A DNA stretch of 64,000 nt from Croceicoccus sp. Ery15 (GCF_020985305.1 NZ_CP087588.1:2913501-2977500), one strand, 5' to 3'. Positions 33,991 to 44,245 are shown, numbered from the stretch's first letter. A program made the numbers and translations. Notes: generated by a model from the letters alone, not told the origin.

Positions 33991-34803
33991 ATGCCTGAAC
34001 TTCCCGAAGTCGAAACCACGATCCGCGGCCTTGCCGGTTTTCTGGAAGGCGAGACGATCGCGCGTATTGCGGTCAACCGCCCCGATCTGCGCCGCCCGTT
34101 CCCGCCCGAACTGGTGCAGGTGATGACGGGCGCGGTGGTGACGCATCTGTCGCGCCGCGCGAAATACGGGCTGATCCATCTGGATCGGGATCAGACCGCG
34201 ATCTTCCATCTGGGGATGAGCGGCCGCTGGCGGATCGACCCCGCCGAAATCGGCAAGCACGATCATCTGGTGCTGGAAACGGGGGCCGGACATGTTCTTG
34301 CCCTGAACGATGCGCGGCGTTTCGGCTCGGTCGATCTGGTCGCGGGCGATCCGCTGACGGCATTCGCCCCCTTTGCCGCCATGGGCCCCGAACCGCTCGG
34401 CCCCGATTTTACCCCCGCCTATCTGAAGGCTGCGCTGGCGGGCAAGGTTCCGGCGATCAAGCTGGCCCTGCTGGACCAGCGGATCGTGGCAGGCCTGGGC
34501 AATATCTATGTGTGCGAGGCGCTGCACCGCGCCGGTATCCGCCCCGACAAGCCCGCAGGCCGCGTGTCTCTGCCCAAGCTCAGGCTGCTGGTCCCCGCGA
34601 TCCGCGATGTGCTGGGCGAATCGATCGCGGCAGGCGGATCGTCGATGCGCGATTATGCGCGGCCCGATGGCGAGCTGGGCTATTTCGCGGCCAGCTGGCG
34701 CGTTTACGGGCGCGAGGGGCAGCCATGCCATTGCGGCGGCACGGTCGAGCGATTCGTGCAGGGCGGGCGATCCACGTTCTGGTGCCGCCAATGCCAGCGC
34801 TGA
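33991..34803 (+). CDS. mutM: formamidopyrimidine-DNA glycosylase
   Basis: Base-excision enzyme removing 8-oxoguanine and cutting the AP site. 270 residues. MPELPEVETTIRGL supplies the catalytic Pro2 and Glu3; HLGMSGRW follows; LDQRIVAGLGNIYVCEAL is the H2TH region; C-terminal zinc finger with CHCGG and CRQCQR cysteines plus the DNA-contact FWC Arg region. Part of the dnaA-mutM-ubiE-ubiB-coaBC-dut run on the plus strand. Confidence 0.96.
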   Translation: MPELPEVETTIRGLAGFLEGETIARIAVNRPDLRRPFPPELVQVMTGAVVTHLSRRAKYGLIHLDRDQTAIFHLGMSGRWRIDPAEIGKHDHLVLETGAGHVLALNDARRFGSVDLVAGDPLTAFAPFAAMGPEPLGPDFTPAYLKAALAGKVPAIKLALLDQRIVAGLGNIYVCEALHRAGIRPDKPAGRVSLPKLRLLVPAIRDVLGESIAAGGSSMRDYARPDGELGYFAASWRVYGREGQPCHCGGTVERFVQGGRSTFWCRQCQR

Positions 34804-34855
34804 ATCGCACCGCTTTTCCTTTGCCCCGGGCAGATTAGGCCCTAAACCGCCCGCC

Positions 34856-35599
34856 ATGACGGATATCAGCCCCAAAACCGCCTCTTTCGGCTATGAGGAA
34901 ATCCCCGAAGACGAAAAAATCGCCCGCGTCGGCGCGGTGTTTTCGGGAGTGGCCAAAAAATACGACATCATGAACGATGCCATGTCGGGCGGCATGCACC
35001 GGTTGTGGAAGGACCGTTTCGTGCGCCGCGTCAAACCGCGCGGCGGCGAACGTATTCTCGATATGGCGGGCGGCACCGGCGACATCGCGTTTCGCATGGC
35101 CGATTCGGGCGCGGAAATTACCGTGTCCGACATTAATCAGGACATGCTGGACGTCGGCCTCGAACGCGCGGTGAAGCGGGGCCTTAATGATTTCGTCTGG
35201 TCGTGCCAGAATGCCGAGGCGCTGTCGTTTCCGGATCGCAGTTTCGATGCCTATACGATCGCCTTCGGCATTCGCAACGTCACCCATATCGACCGCGCTT
35301 TGGCCGAGGCGTGTCGCGTGCTGAAACATGGCGGGCGATTCTTTTGCCTTGAATTTTCGACCACCGAATGGCCGGGTTTCAAGGAAATCTACGATCAATA
35401 TTCGCACAGGCTCGTGCCCCAGATCGGCAAGATGATCGCAGGGGACGAGGACAGCTATCGCTATCTGATCGAATCGATCCGCCGCTTTCCGACCATGCCC
35501 GAATTTGAACGCATGATCCGCGAAGCGGGTTTCGTGCAGACGAAGGTAGAGCCGATCATGGGCGGGCTGGTCGCGATCCATTCGGGCTGGAAGATTTAA
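34856..35599 (+). CDS. ubiE: ubiquinone/menaquinone C-methyltransferase
   Basis: SAM methyltransferase of quinone synthesis (C-methylation of the benzoquinol ring). 247 residues. VFSGVAKKYDIMNDAMSGGMH is the UbiE signature, ILDMAGGTGDIAFRM motif I, AFGIRNVTHIDRAL the post-I segment. ATG 34856 follows a 52-bp gap after mutM; ubiB follows 7 bp after its stop, so the two are co-expressed. Confidence 0.95.
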   Translation: MTDISPKTASFGYEEIPEDEKIARVGAVFSGVAKKYDIMNDAMSGGMHRLWKDRFVRRVKPRGGERILDMAGGTGDIAFRMADSGAEITVSDINQDMLDVGLERAVKRGLNDFVWSCQNAEALSFPDRSFDAYTIAFGIRNVTHIDRALAEACRVLKHGGRFFCLEFSTTEWPGFKEIYDQYSHRLVPQIGKMIAGDEDSYRYLIESIRRFPTMPEFERMIREAGFVQTKVEPIMGGLVAIHSGWKI

Positions 35600-35606
35600 G
35601 AAGCCC

Positions 35607-37175
35607 GTGACCAAACCCGCCACCCATATCTACCGCCTCCTCAAATGGGGCCGCATCCTTGCGCGGCACGGCGCGTTGCGCATTGTCGAGGATCATCCGC
35701 AAACACCCGGCCCCGTCCGCCGCCTGTGCCGGATCGCGCGCTTCGGGACGATCCAGCCCAAACAGCCCCAATATGCCGAGGCGTTTCAGGACATCGGCCC
35801 CGCCGCGATCAAGCTGGGCCAGACGCTGGCCACCCGCCCCGATCTGGTGGGCGAGGAAGCCGCGCGCGATTTGCTGACATTGCAGGATTCGCTGCCGCCC
35901 GTGCCGTTCGACCGGATCGCCGCCGCGATCGAGGCGAGCTTCGAGCGGCCATGGACCGATCTGTTCGATTCAATCGGGGAAACGCCCGTCGGCGCGGCCA
36001 GCATCGCGCAGGTGCATCGCGCCATCACCAAGGACGGCCGCACCGTCGCCGTCAAAGTGCTGCGTCCCGGCATTCGCGAACAGTTCAGCCGCGACATCGA
36101 CACCTATGAATGGGCAGCCGCCCATCTGGAAGCATTGGGCGGAGAGGCGAAACGCCTGCGCCCGCGCCTGACCATCGCCAATTTCAAGCGCTGGACCAAT
36201 CGGGAGCTGGATTTGCGGCGCGAGGCGGCAAGTGCGTCGGAACTGGCCGAATCGATGCATGCGGTGGCGGGCTTCGCCGTGCCCGGGATCGACTGGGACC
36301 GCACCAATGGCCGCGTGATGACGATCGAATGGATCGACGGCATCAAGATGTCGGACCGCGAAGCCTTGCTGGCTGCGGGTCATGACTTGCAGGATATCGC
36401 GCAAAGGCTGGTGCTGGCGTTCCTGCGGCAGGCCATCAGCGGCGGATTTTTCCATGCCGATATGCATCAGGGCAATCTGTTCGTGCAGGCCGACGGCACC
36501 ATCGTCGCCATCGATTTCGGCATCATGGGCCGCATCGACCGGCGTGCGCGGGCGTGGCTGGCGGAAATCCTCTATGGGCTGACCACGGGCAATTACCGCC
36601 GCGTGGCCGAAATCCATTTCGAGGCGCAATATGTGCCCAGCCACCATTCGGTCGACGAATTCGCCACGGCCCTGCGCGCCGTGGGCGAACCGATGCGCGG
36701 CAAGCCGGTAAGCGAGCTGAGCGTCGGCCAGATGCTTGACGGGCTGTTCGCGATCACGCGCGATTTCGACATGCAGACGCAGCCGCATCTGTTGCTGCTG
36801 CAAAAGACCATGGTGATGGTAGAGGGGATCGCCACCCAGCTGTATCCCGGCATCAACCTGTGGGATGTCGCCGCGCCCTTCGTGCGCGAATGGATCCGCG
36901 ACGAGCTGGGACCGGAGGCCGCGATTGCCGAACGCATCCGCACCGACACCCAGACATTGCTGCGCATCCCCGACCTTGTCCGCCGGATCGAAGAGCAGTT
37001 TCCGGCCAAGGGCGGCGCGCCCGAACCGCCGCCGCTGACCGATGTGGAGCTGATCTGGGAACGCCGCGCGCGCAAGAAGGTGCAGGGCGGCGCATCGCCG
37101 ATGCCCTATGCGCTGGGTGCTGGCATCGGCGGCGCGGCGGTCTATGCTGCGATGATGATGGGCTGGATCGGATAG
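35607..37175 (+). CDS. ubiB: ubiquinone biosynthesis protein UbiB (ABC1/ADCK-like kinase)
   Basis: 522-residue atypical kinase/ATPase needed for quinone synthesis. AIKLGQTLATRPDLV is the KxGQ motif unique to the family; ASIAQVHRA replaces the P-loop (Ala-rich), VAVKVLRPG holds the ATP Lys, FFHADMHQGNLF and IDFGIMGRID the catalytic and metal-binding motifs. A hydrophobic C-terminal helix (YALGAGIGGAAVYAAMMMGW) anchors it in the membrane. GTG start 35607. Confidence 0.95.
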   Translation: MTKPATHIYRLLKWGRILARHGALRIVEDHPQTPGPVRRLCRIARFGTIQPKQPQYAEAFQDIGPAAIKLGQTLATRPDLVGEEAARDLLTLQDSLPPVPFDRIAAAIEASFERPWTDLFDSIGETPVGAASIAQVHRAITKDGRTVAVKVLRPGIREQFSRDIDTYEWAAAHLEALGGEAKRLRPRLTIANFKRWTNRELDLRREAASASELAESMHAVAGFAVPGIDWDRTNGRVMTIEWIDGIKMSDREALLAAGHDLQDIAQRLVLAFLRQAISGGFFHADMHQGNLFVQADGTIVAIDFGIMGRIDRRARAWLAEILYGLTTGNYRRVAEIHFEAQYVPSHHSVDEFATALRAVGEPMRGKPVSELSVGQMLDGLFAITRDFDMQTQPHLLLLQKTMVMVEGIATQLYPGINLWDVAAPFVREWIRDELGPEAAIAERIRTDTQTLLRIPDLVRRIEEQFPAKGGAPEPPPLTDVELIWERRARKKVQGGASPMPYALGAGIGGAAVYAAMMMGWIG

Positions 37176-37185
37176 GAGCGAACAG

Positions 37186-38436
37186 GTGGCACCGCGAAAG
37201 ATCCTGCTGATCGTCGGTGGCGGCATCGCGGCCTATAAGGCATGCGAGCTGGTTCGCCTGATCCGTAAAGGCGGCGCGGAGGTGACCTGCGTGGTCACCG
37301 AAGGCGGCCAGCATTTCGTGACTCCGATGACGCTGGCGGCCCTGTCGGAAAAGCCCGTTTACACCACCTTGTGGGACCTGAAGAACGAGGCGGAGATGGG
37401 CCATATCCAGCTGAGCCGCGAGGCCGATCTGGTGGTGGTCTGCCCCGCGACGGCCGATCTGATGGCCAAGATGGCGGCGGGGATCGCCGATGACCTTGCC
37501 ACCACGCTGCTGCTGGCCACCGACAAGCCGGTGATGGCCGTGCCCGCGATGAATGTGCGCATGTGGGACCATCCCGCCACGCGCCGCAATGTCGCGCAAT
37601 TGCGCGCCGACGGGGTGACGGTTCTGGAGCCCGACGAAGGGCCGATGGCCTGCGGCGAATTCGGCGCGGGCCGCTTGCCCGAGCCGGAAGCGATCTGGCA
37701 GGCGATCACCCGTTCCGGGGAAGTCGATCCGCTGATGGGCCAGCCCGACTTCGCGGGCGAAACGCATCGTTCGTTGCATGGTCGCCACGTCCTCGTCACC
37801 GCGGGCCCCACGCATGAGCCGATCGACCCCGTCCGCTATATCGCCAACCGGTCGAGCGGGAAGCAGGGCTTTGCCATTGCCGCTGCCGCTGCCGCGGCGG
37901 GGGCGCAGGTGACGCTGATCGCGGGGCCGGTGCATCTGGAAACCCCGCCGGGCGTCGACCGCTATGACGTCGAATCGGCGGTCGAAATGCTGGAAGCGGT
38001 GGAACAGGCGCTGCCTGCCGATGTGGCGATCATGGTCGCCGCCGTCGCGGACTGGCGCGCGGCCGACCGTTCGGCGCAAAAGATCAAGAAGGACGGTTCG
38101 GGTCAGGTCCCGCCGCTGCCGCTGACCGTGAACCCCGATATTCTGGCCAGCGTCGCCGCATCGCCCGCCCGCCCGCATCTGCTGATCGGTTTTGCAGCCG
38201 AAACCGACCATGTCGTCAGCCATGCGCAGGCCAAGCGGCTGCGCAAGGGCGCGGACTGGATCGTCGCCAATGACGTATCTGGCCCGCCCGGAAGCAGCGT
38301 GATGGGGGGCGACAGCAACACGGTCCATCTTGTCACCGGCGACGGGGTAGAGGACTGGCCCGCCATGCCCAAGGACAAGGTTGCCGCCGCCTTGGTCGAG
38401 CGGATTGCCGCGCATTGCAACAAGGACGCCGAATGA
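37186..38436 (+). CDS. coaBC: bifunctional phosphopantothenoylcysteine decarboxylase/synthetase
   Basis: Two steps of coenzyme A synthesis in one 416-residue protein. CoaC half: [15 protein letters not shown], the FMN-contact [33 protein letters not shown], and ACGEFGAGR with the catalytic Cys. CoaB half begins [20 protein letters not shown] with [12 protein letters not shown] and ends in the LIGFAAETD and NDVSG substrate loops. GTG start with AGGAG upstream. Its stop overlaps the dut start (ATGA). Confidence 0.95.
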   Translation: MAPRKILLIVGGGIAAYKACELVRLIRKGGAEVTCVVTEGGQHFVTPMTLAALSEKPVYTTLWDLKNEAEMGHIQLSREADLVVVCPATADLMAKMAAGIADDLATTLLLATDKPVMAVPAMNVRMWDHPATRRNVAQLRADGVTVLEPDEGPMACGEFGAGRLPEPEAIWQAITRSGEVDPLMGQPDFAGETHRSLHGRHVLVTAGPTHEPIDPVRYIANRSSGKQGFAIAAAAAAAGAQVTLIAGPVHLETPPGVDRYDVESAVEMLEAVEQALPADVAIMVAAVADWRAADRSAQKIKKDGSGQVPPLPLTVNPDILASVAASPARPHLLIGFAAETDHVVSHAQAKRLRKGADWIVANDVSGPPGSSVMGGDSNTVHLVTGDGVEDWPAMPKDKVAAALVERIAAHCNKDAE

Positions 38437-38927
38437 TGAAGCCGCACGACCCCGTACCCGTTCCCGTGATGCGCCTGCCCGGCAATGACGATCTGCCGCT
38501 GCCGTCCTATGCGACCGAGGGTGCGGCGGGGATGGATGTGATTTCCGCCGAGGACTGGATCATCGCGCCCGGAGAGCGTGTGGCCGTCGCCACCGGCCTC
38601 GCCGTCGCCATTCCCGAGGGGTTCGAGATCCAGATCCGCCCGCGTTCGGGGCTGGCGCTGAAGCACGGGATTACCGTGCCCAATACGCCGGGCACTATCG
38701 ATTCGGATTATCGCGGCGAGCTGAAGGTGATCCTGATCAACCACGGTCAGGAACCCTATGAGGTGCAGCGCGGCGACCGGATCGCGCAAGCGGTGCTGAG
38801 CCCTGTGGTGCGCGCCAGCTGGCTGAAGGTGGAGCATCTGGACGAGACGAAGCGCGGTGCAGGCGGTTTCGGCTCCACCGGTTTCGGTTCGGCGGAAGTC
38901 AGCCCGATCAAGGGCGATCAGGGCTAG
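38433..38927 (+). CDS. dut: deoxyuridine 5'-triphosphate nucleotidohydrolase
   Basis: Trimeric dUTPase keeping uracil out of DNA. 164 residues. Motifs in order: [10 protein letters not shown] (1), [10 protein letters not shown] (2), [10 protein letters not shown] with the catalytic Asp (3), GDRIAQAVL (4) and [10 protein letters not shown] (5, C-terminal arm). Two consecutive ATGs; 38433 overlaps the coaBC stop. Confidence 0.95.
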   Translation: MMKPHDPVPVPVMRLPGNDDLPLPSYATEGAAGMDVISAEDWIIAPGERVAVATGLAVAIPEGFEIQIRPRSGLALKHGITVPNTPGTIDSDYRGELKVILINHGQEPYEVQRGDRIAQAVLSPVVRASWLKVEHLDETKRGAGGFGSTGFGSAEVSPIKGDQG

Positions 38928-38940
38928 ATTTTGCCAAAAG

Positions 38941-39111
38941 GCCCGGCCGCCCCTCAGTAACGTCGGCCCTGCGCCCTTCTCTCTGACGCTGGGGCCCAAC
39001 GGCCGGGCAAGTCATGCGGGGCGGGTGTGGCCTCATAACAGATGAGTCCGCCCCGAGGGAAACGCTTCGCCCCGACGCATGAGGCCGTCGGGGGCGAATC
39101 GCCCTGCTTTT
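38941..39111. other. structured region with three helices between dut and the DUF4136 gene (possible ncRNA or double terminator)
   Basis: Three consecutive foldable units: P1, GCCCGGCCG (38941-38949) with CGGCCGGGC (39000-39008); P2, 39017-39024 with 39048-39055 (8 bp) enclosing CTCAT/ATGAG; P3, 39066-39077 with 39086-39098 followed by TTTT (39108-39111) on the plus strand. On the minus strand P1 is followed by CTTTTGG. GGCCTCAT in P2 can alternatively pair with ATGAGGCC in the loop of P3. It could be a bidirectional terminator of the two convergent genes, or a small RNA; no promoter is evident to me. Confidence 0.4.
39066..39111 (+). terminator. intrinsic terminator 3' of dut
   Basis: Stem TTCGCCCCGACG (39066-39077) with CGTCGGGGGCGAA (39086-39098, one bulged G), then a T-run at 39108-39111. 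Likely ends the dnaA-dut series. Confidence 0.65.
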
Positions 39112-39193
39112 ATAGGAAATGCGCGCTTTCCCGACCCTGAACGGCCAGAATGCGGGGAACGGTCAGGATAAACGGGCAGGTTATCCGGCGCGA

Positions 39194-39889
39194 TCAGTCC
39201 AGCGAGCGGACTTTCTTCGACCCGTCTTCGGGCGCGATCGAGATGCGCACGGTTTCGCCCGACTGGCCAGGGAAGTCGGTGAACATCGCATCGACCAGAT
39301 TGGGCACCAGATATTGCAGCCGGTTCGAAGTCGAAACGGCCTCTGCCTTGCCCTCAAACAGGCGTTCGCCCGACACGCGATTGTCGATCTTCATATCGAT
39401 GCCGCTGGTATAGACGGTATAGCTGCGCACGTCGGGGCCGCCCGCGAAGAACGGATCGTACCAGCCATAGCCCCATGCCGACCGGTAATAGGGCCGGCGG
39501 CCATAGAAACCGCCGTACCACGGGCTGAAATAAGGATCGCGATAGAAACCGGCGCCGGTCGTCGTAACCTTCTCGCGGCCTGTATCGACGCCATAATCAA
39601 AGCTGACCAGCAGATCCGCCGTTTCGGGCGATGCCTGCGTATAGCCCAGCTGCGTCATTTCCTGCGCGACATAACCCGCATATTGCGAGAATTCGAGGCC
39701 GCCCTTCAATGCCGGATCGTCGGCGACGACGGCAAAGCTCATCCCCTGTGGCGCGGGCAATTGCGCCTGAAAGCGCGAGACATCGGCCTTGAACGGCGTG
39801 GAGCAGGCGGCGACGCCCGCGACCAGCAGCGGTGCGGCCAGCATTTTGGCCCAAAAGCCGAAACGGGCGGTCTGTCGCGGGGATGTCAT
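39194..39889 (-). CDS. DUF4136 lipoprotein
   Basis: 231 residues. Signal peptide with lipobox (LLVAGVAAC, Cys about residue 29), then a DUF4136 domain: the aromatic, Tyr/Gly-rich middle (YRDPYFSPWYGGFYG, GYGWYDPFF) and DLLVSFDYGVDTG, which are typical. Predicted envelope lipoprotein of unknown function. ATG 39889 with GGAGAG upstream; the longer in-frame reading is not used. Convergent with dut across the structured region. Confidence 0.82.
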   Translation of the reverse strand: MTSPRQTARFGFWAKMLAAPLLVAGVAACSTPFKADVSRFQAQLPAPQGMSFAVVADDPALKGGLEFSQYAGYVAQEMTQLGYTQASPETADLLVSFDYGVDTGREKVTTTGAGFYRDPYFSPWYGGFYGRRPYYRSAWGYGWYDPFFAGGPDVRSYTVYTSGIDMKIDNRVSGERLFEGKAEAVSTSNRLQYLVPNLVDAMFTDFPGQSGETVRISIAPEDGSKKVRSLD

Positions 39890-40057
39890 CGACTTGCTCT
39901 CCAATTGCAGTCCACGGGCGCCGGTCCGCTGCCAATATCGCGCAGGACGCCGCAAATCTTGCACATCCTGTAGCGATTCGCCGGTGAACGAAAGTTGAAT
40001 ATCGACTTTCAAACGCCCGACAAGCGCCGTAGTTTCATGGCATTAGGCATGCATGGC

Positions 40058-41074
40058 CTAACGCAGCAGCCCCAGCGCTTTATACGCGCCCGCCAGCGTC
40101 GGTGCCGCCGCCTCGCGCGCCTTGGCCGCGCCGCGCGCCAGAATGGCGTCGATCTGCTCCACATCGCTCTTCAGCTCGTTGAAGCGGGCGGTCACGGGGC
40201 GCAGATGCTCGACCAGCAATTCGCCCAGCGCGGGCTTGAACTTGCCGAAACCCTCGCCGCCGAAATCGGCCAGCACACCCGCCACGCTCTTGTCGGTCAG
40301 CGTGGCATAGATGGCGACAAGGTTCAGCGCCTCGGGCCGGCCAGCCAGCCCCGCGGGCTCCGACGGCAGCGGTTCCGGATCGGTCTTGGCCTTCTTCACC
40401 TTTTTCATCACAGTGTCGGGATCGTCCGACAGGTTGATCCGGCTCATATCCGAAGGGTCCGACTTGCTCATCTTCGATGTGCCGTCGCGCAGCGACATGA
40501 TCCGCGCCGCATCGGGCGGGATGATCGGTTCGGGCAGGGTGAACAGCGGTGCTTCTTCGGTGCAGAAGTCGTTGTTGAACTTTTGCGCAATGTCTCGCGC
40601 CAGTTCCAGATGCTGTTTCTGGTCCTCGCCCACCGGCACATGGGTCGTCTGGTACAGCAGCACATCGGCAGCCTGCAGCACCGGATAGGTGAACAGCGCG
40701 GCGCTCGCCCCCTCGCGGTTCTTGCCCGATTTGTCCTTGAACTGCGTCATGCGGTTCAGCCAGCCCATGCGCGCCGTGCCGTTCAACAGCCATTGCAGCT
40801 CTGCATGGGCGGGCACCTGCGCCTGGTTGAACAGCACCGATTTCTTGCTGTCGATCCCGCATGCCGTCAGCGCGGCGGCCATGGTGCGGGTGTTCGCCGT
40901 CAGCGCGGCGGGATCGTGCGGCATGGAAATCGCATGCAGATCGGCAAGAAAGAAAAAGCAGTCATGCCCGGCCGCCGCCGCCTCGTCCTGCATGCGCACC
41001 CAGTTGCGGATCGCGCCGAGGTAATTGCCGAGGTGAAGATTGCCGGTGGGCTGGATGCCCGAAACGATACGCAT
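40058..41074 (-). CDS. trpS: tryptophanyl-tRNA synthetase
   Basis: Class I aminoacyl-tRNA synthetase, 338 residues. Begins [20 protein letters not shown] (HIGH-type motif LHLGN at residues 13-17), has [20 protein letters not shown] and the KMSKS motif in [15 protein letters not shown] at 41080 is in frame, but ATG 41074 with AAGGCAG upstream is preferred. Third gene of secB-murJ-trpS on the minus strand. Confidence 0.96.
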   Translation of the reverse strand: MRIVSGIQPTGNLHLGNYLGAIRNWVRMQDEAAAAGHDCFFFLADLHAISMPHDPAALTANTRTMAAALTACGIDSKKSVLFNQAQVPAHAELQWLLNGTARMGWLNRMTQFKDKSGKNREGASAALFTYPVLQAADVLLYQTTHVPVGEDQKQHLELARDIAQKFNNDFCTEEAPLFTLPEPIIPPDAARIMSLRDGTSKMSKSDPSDMSRINLSDDPDTVMKKVKKAKTDPEPLPSEPAGLAGRPEALNLVAIYATLTDKSVAGVLADFGGEGFGKFKPALGELLVEHLRPVTARFNELKSDVEQIDAILARGAAKAREAAAPTLAGAYKALGLLR

Positions 41075-41093
41075 GAACACTGCCTTTTTGGGA

Positions 41094-42686
41094 TTATTCC
41101 GATAGGTCGACGGGCTTGGCCGGTCGCTTGCGCCGTAGCTGCGCGATAAGGTCCTTGTCGAGTGCGCCGATGATCCACGCCACCGCGAAGAACACGAAAG
41201 CGCCCGCGCCGACCAGCGCGGCCAGCGACCAGACCCGTTCGATCACGCTGGCGCCATAGCGGTCCGCCATCAGTGGCACGATCAGCCACAGCACCGCGCC
41301 CATGGCGGCTGTGGCCACCAGCTGCCGCGCGATGCGGCCGCCGAGCTTGGCGGTGAAATGGAACCAGCCGCGCATCTGCAACACGGTATACAGTGTCAGC
41401 ACGTTCAGCGTGGAGGTGATCGCCGTCGCCGCCGCCAGCCCGACGATGCCGTAACGTGGCACGACATAGAAATTGATCGCGATATTCACGGCCAGCGCGC
41501 CCGCCGCGATCCACACCGGCGTCTTGGTGTCCGACCGGCTGAAGAATGCAGGCTGGAACACTTTGACAAGTACATAGGACGGCAGACCCGCGACCAGTGC
41601 CATCACGATATTGCCCATGATAAGGCCATCGTTCGCCGTCATCTTGCCGCCGACGAAAAACGCCGTGGTGAAGGCAGGGGCGCAGATCGCCAGCGCCACG
41701 GCGGCGGGCAGGGTAAGAAGCGTCGCCATCTCGACCGCATTGGTCTGCAGTCGCTGCGCCTCGCGCGTGTCGCCGGTCTGGATATGGCGCGCCAGCATGG
41801 GGAGGATCGCCGTGCCCAGCGCAATGCCGACAATGCCCAGCGGCATCTGGTTCAGCCGGTCGGCCAGTTTCAGCAGCGTCAGCGAACCTTGCGGCAGGCT
41901 GGTGGCGAAGAACGTGTCGACGAACTGGCTGATCTGGTAAATGCCCGCGCCGAAGGTGGCAGGCAGGATCAGCATGCCCAGCCGCTTCACCTCGGGCGTG
42001 AAATGCGGGCGGGTGATTTTCAGCGTTACCCCCGCCTTGCGCACGGCCCAGATCATATAGGCCAGCTGCGCCACCCCCGCGGCAGGGACCGAAATGGCAA
42101 GCGCGGTAGCGATATCGGCATCGCTGCCGCCGTGATGCCCGATATAAAACCCCGCACCCAGACCGGTAATCAGCACGATATTGAGCAGCACCGGCACGAA
42201 AGCACCCGGCGCAAAGCGCGAGCGTGCGTTCAGCAGGCCCGACAGCATGGCCACCAGGCTGACCAGCGCGAGATAGGGAAAGGTCACGCGGCTGAGCATG
42301 ACCGACAGCTCGAACTTGCCGGGCACCTCTTGATACTCGCGCGCGAGCAGCCACACGATTCCCGGCATCGCCAGCATGGCCAGCGCCGAAAAGCCCAGCA
42401 GCACCCAGACGAACACCGACAGCGTATCGTTCGCGAACCGGTTCGCCGCCGCCTCGCCCTCTTCGGAATGGAGGCGGTGCGAATACATCGGCACGAAGGC
42501 GACCGAGAAGGCCCCTTCGGCAAACAGCCGGCGGAAGGTGTTGGGCAGGATGAATGCCAGCTGGAACGCGTCCGCCGCTGCCCCCGCGCCCAGCACGCGG
42601 GCAAGCAGCATGTCGCGCGCAAAGCCGAACACGCGGCTCAGCGCGGTGAGCCCTCCGATCGTCCCGACATTGCGGACGAGGCTCAT
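41094..42686 (-). CDS. murJ: lipid II flippase MurJ (MviN)
   Basis: 530 residues, about 14 membrane helices. Starts [60 protein letters not shown] and the [18 protein letters not shown] segment are typical MurJ motifs. Moves undecaprenyl-linked peptidoglycan precursor across the inner membrane. Nineteen bases separate it from trpS. Confidence 0.95.
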   Translation of the reverse strand: MSLVRNVGTIGGLTALSRVFGFARDMLLARVLGAGAAADAFQLAFILPNTFRRLFAEGAFSVAFVPMYSHRLHSEEGEAAANRFANDTLSVFVWVLLGFSALAMLAMPGIVWLLAREYQEVPGKFELSVMLSRVTFPYLALVSLVAMLSGLLNARSRFAPGAFVPVLLNIVLITGLGAGFYIGHHGGSDADIATALAISVPAAGVAQLAYMIWAVRKAGVTLKITRPHFTPEVKRLGMLILPATFGAGIYQISQFVDTFFATSLPQGSLTLLKLADRLNQMPLGIVGIALGTAILPMLARHIQTGDTREAQRLQTNAVEMATLLTLPAAVALAICAPAFTTAFFVGGKMTANDGLIMGNIVMALVAGLPSYVLVKVFQPAFFSRSDTKTPVWIAAGALAVNIAINFYVVPRYGIVGLAAATAITSTLNVLTLYTVLQMRGWFHFTAKLGGRIARQLVATAAMGAVLWLIVPLMADRYGASVIERVWSLAALVGAGAFVFFAVAWIIGALDKDLIAQLRRKRPAKPVDLSE

Positions 42687-42712
42687 ATATTAAGGCTTTT
42701 CCGGCTCGCGGT

Positions 42713-43231
42713 TCAGGCCTGACCGGCGAACGGCTGTTCGCCCGCCTGACGGCGCTGTTCCATCTGTTGCTGGTAAAGACCCGCGAAATCGATGGGGTCG
42801 AGCAGCAGCGGCGGATAGCCCGCATCGCGTACGGCATCGGCCACGACGCGGCGCAGGAAGGGGAACAGGATGCGCGGCGCTTCTGCGAACAGGAACGCAT
42901 GGCCCTGCGCTTCGGGTACGTTGCGAATGCCGATCAGGCCGCAATAGGTCGCCTCGACGATATAGGCCGTGCCCTGCGCCGCCTTGGCCGTGCAGGTCAC
43001 TTTCAGCGCGACTTCGTGCACTTCGCCGTCGATCTGGTTCGACTGGATGTTGAACTGCACGTCCAGCTGCGGCTGGTCGTTCCACTGATAGCTTTGCGGC
43101 GCGTTCGGATTTTCGACCGACAAGTCCTTCACATATTGCGAAATCAGCCCGATGGCGGGCTGGTTGTCGGTGCCGTTGCCTGCGTTGGTGCCAGCGTCCA
43201 GATCGGTCAGGATATTGCCTTCGTCGGCCAT
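42713..43231 (-). CDS. secB: protein-export chaperone SecB
   Basis: Tetrameric chaperone that holds preproteins for SecA. 172 residues. ISQYVKDLSVENPNAP is the canonical opening; VHEVALKVTCTAK and LFPFLRRVVADAVRDAGYPPLLLDPIDFAGLY are the conserved core and C-terminal regions. The ATG at 43231 is chosen as it gives a normal SecB N-terminus; the frame continues upstream through the 27-bp repeats without meaning. Confidence 0.95.
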   Translation of the reverse strand: MADEGNILTDLDAGTNAGNGTDNQPAIGLISQYVKDLSVENPNAPQSYQWNDQPQLDVQFNIQSNQIDGEVHEVALKVTCTAKAAQGTAYIVEATYCGLIGIRNVPEAQGHAFLFAEAPRILFPFLRRVVADAVRDAGYPPLLLDPIDFAGLYQQQMEQRRQAGEQPFAGQA

Positions 43232-43567
43232 GATGTCTTTCGTTTTCCGATTGCGGTCGGCGCGCCCCTCGCGCGCCTGTGTCGGTTGCGGCGCGTAGCA
43301 TCGCGCGGCGGCGCGGGCAACCGGCCTGCGCCGGAGGGCGCAAATTGGCGGCCAGCGCCGGAGGGCGTAAATCGGCGGCCAGCGTCGGAGGGCGCAAATT
43401 GGCAACACGCGCCAAGATGCGCAAATGCGCCCGTTTTGCGCCGGATCGGTCCGGTCACCGGTTGTTCACCCTGTTTGTATATTTGTGTTTGTTGCCTATT
43501 TAAGGCAGGTTCGCCTTTCATGCCGGCGATGGGGCCGGCCCAATGCTTAATTACGGATGGATCACTC
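43232..43567 (+). other. 336-bp divergent secB / TimA-like intergenic region
   Basis: Contains the 27-bp tandem repeats (43329-43405), then an AT-rich tract (43470-43505, with a small TGCCT/AGGCA dyad) likely to hold the promoter of the TimA-like gene. No gene called. Confidence 0.6.
43329..43405 (+). repeat. 27-bp tandem repeat, almost three copies, between secB and the TimA-like gene
   Basis: Copies at 43329-43355, 43356-43382 and 43383-about 43405. Copies 1 and 2 differ at two bases; copy 3 differs at one early base and decays at its end. Core of the unit: GGAGGGCGCAAATTGG. It sits 100-170 bp upstream of the secB start. Confidence 0.93.
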
Positions 43568-44245
43568 GTGATCGTCGAAATCGTCATTCTCGCCATGATC
43601 GCCGCCTTTCTGGGCCTGCGTCTCTATTCCGTCCTCGGCCGCCGTGCCGAGCATGAGGAGGAGATGCTGGGCCGAATGCCGCATACGCCCGAGGCGCAGG
43701 CCCCTTCGCCGCGCTCGCAAGCGGCGGACGGCACCGGCGCGGCGGACGACCGGCAGCTTCCCGGACTGGAACGCGCGCTGGCGGGCATTCCGCTGGGCGC
43801 GCAGCGCGCGGTGCGCGAGATTGCGAATGCCGACCGCCGCTTCACGCCTGTCGCCTTTATCGAGGGCGCGAAGAGCGCGTACGCCATGATTCTGGAAGCC
43901 TTCTGGAAGGGTGACCGCGAGACTTTGAACGAGCTGTGCGACGATGATGTCTATGCCAGCTTCGTCGCCGCGATCGACGCGCGCGAAGCGGCCGGCGAAT
44001 CGGTTGAAAATCGCCTGATCCGGATCGAGGAGGCGGAAATCGTTGGTGCCGATTTCGATCATCCGATGGCGCGCATCACCGTGCGTTTCGCATCCGACAT
44101 TGCCGCACTGACCAAGGACAAGGACGGGAATATGATCGCGGGTTCGCTCGACGATGCGATCCAGTCGCGCGATGTCTGGACCTTCAGCCGCAAGGTGACC
44201 GCGATGCGTCCCGACTGGCTGCTCGACGAAACCGACGAAGGCTAA
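43568..44245 (+). CDS. TimA/Tim44-like membrane-anchored protein
   Basis: 225 residues. One N-terminal membrane helix (VIVEIVILAMIAAFLGLRLYS) is followed by a Pro-rich linker and a Tim44-like domain (FTPVAFIEGAKSAYAMILEAF, RDVWTFSRKV). Alphaproteobacterial TimA proteins resemble the mitochondrial import motor anchor Tim44; the bacterial role is not settled. GTG 43568 with GGATGGATC upstream gives the typical N-terminus. Followed by mltA. Confidence 0.85.
   Translation: MIVEIVILAMIAAFLGLRLYSVLGRRAEHEEEMLGRMPHTPEAQAPSPRSQAADGTGAADDRQLPGLERALAGIPLGAQRAVREIANADRRFTPVAFIEGAKSAYAMILEAFWKGDRETLNELCDDDVYASFVAAIDAREAAGESVENRLIRIEEAEIVGADFDHPMARITVRFASDIAALTKDKDGNMIAGSLDDAIQSRDVWTFSRKVTAMRPDWLLDETDEG

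Noticed and set aside
42713..43408. Upstream extension of secB through the 27-bp repeats
   Set aside because: Gives an arginine/tryptophan repeat with no relation to SecB; ATG 43231 yields the normal N-terminus.
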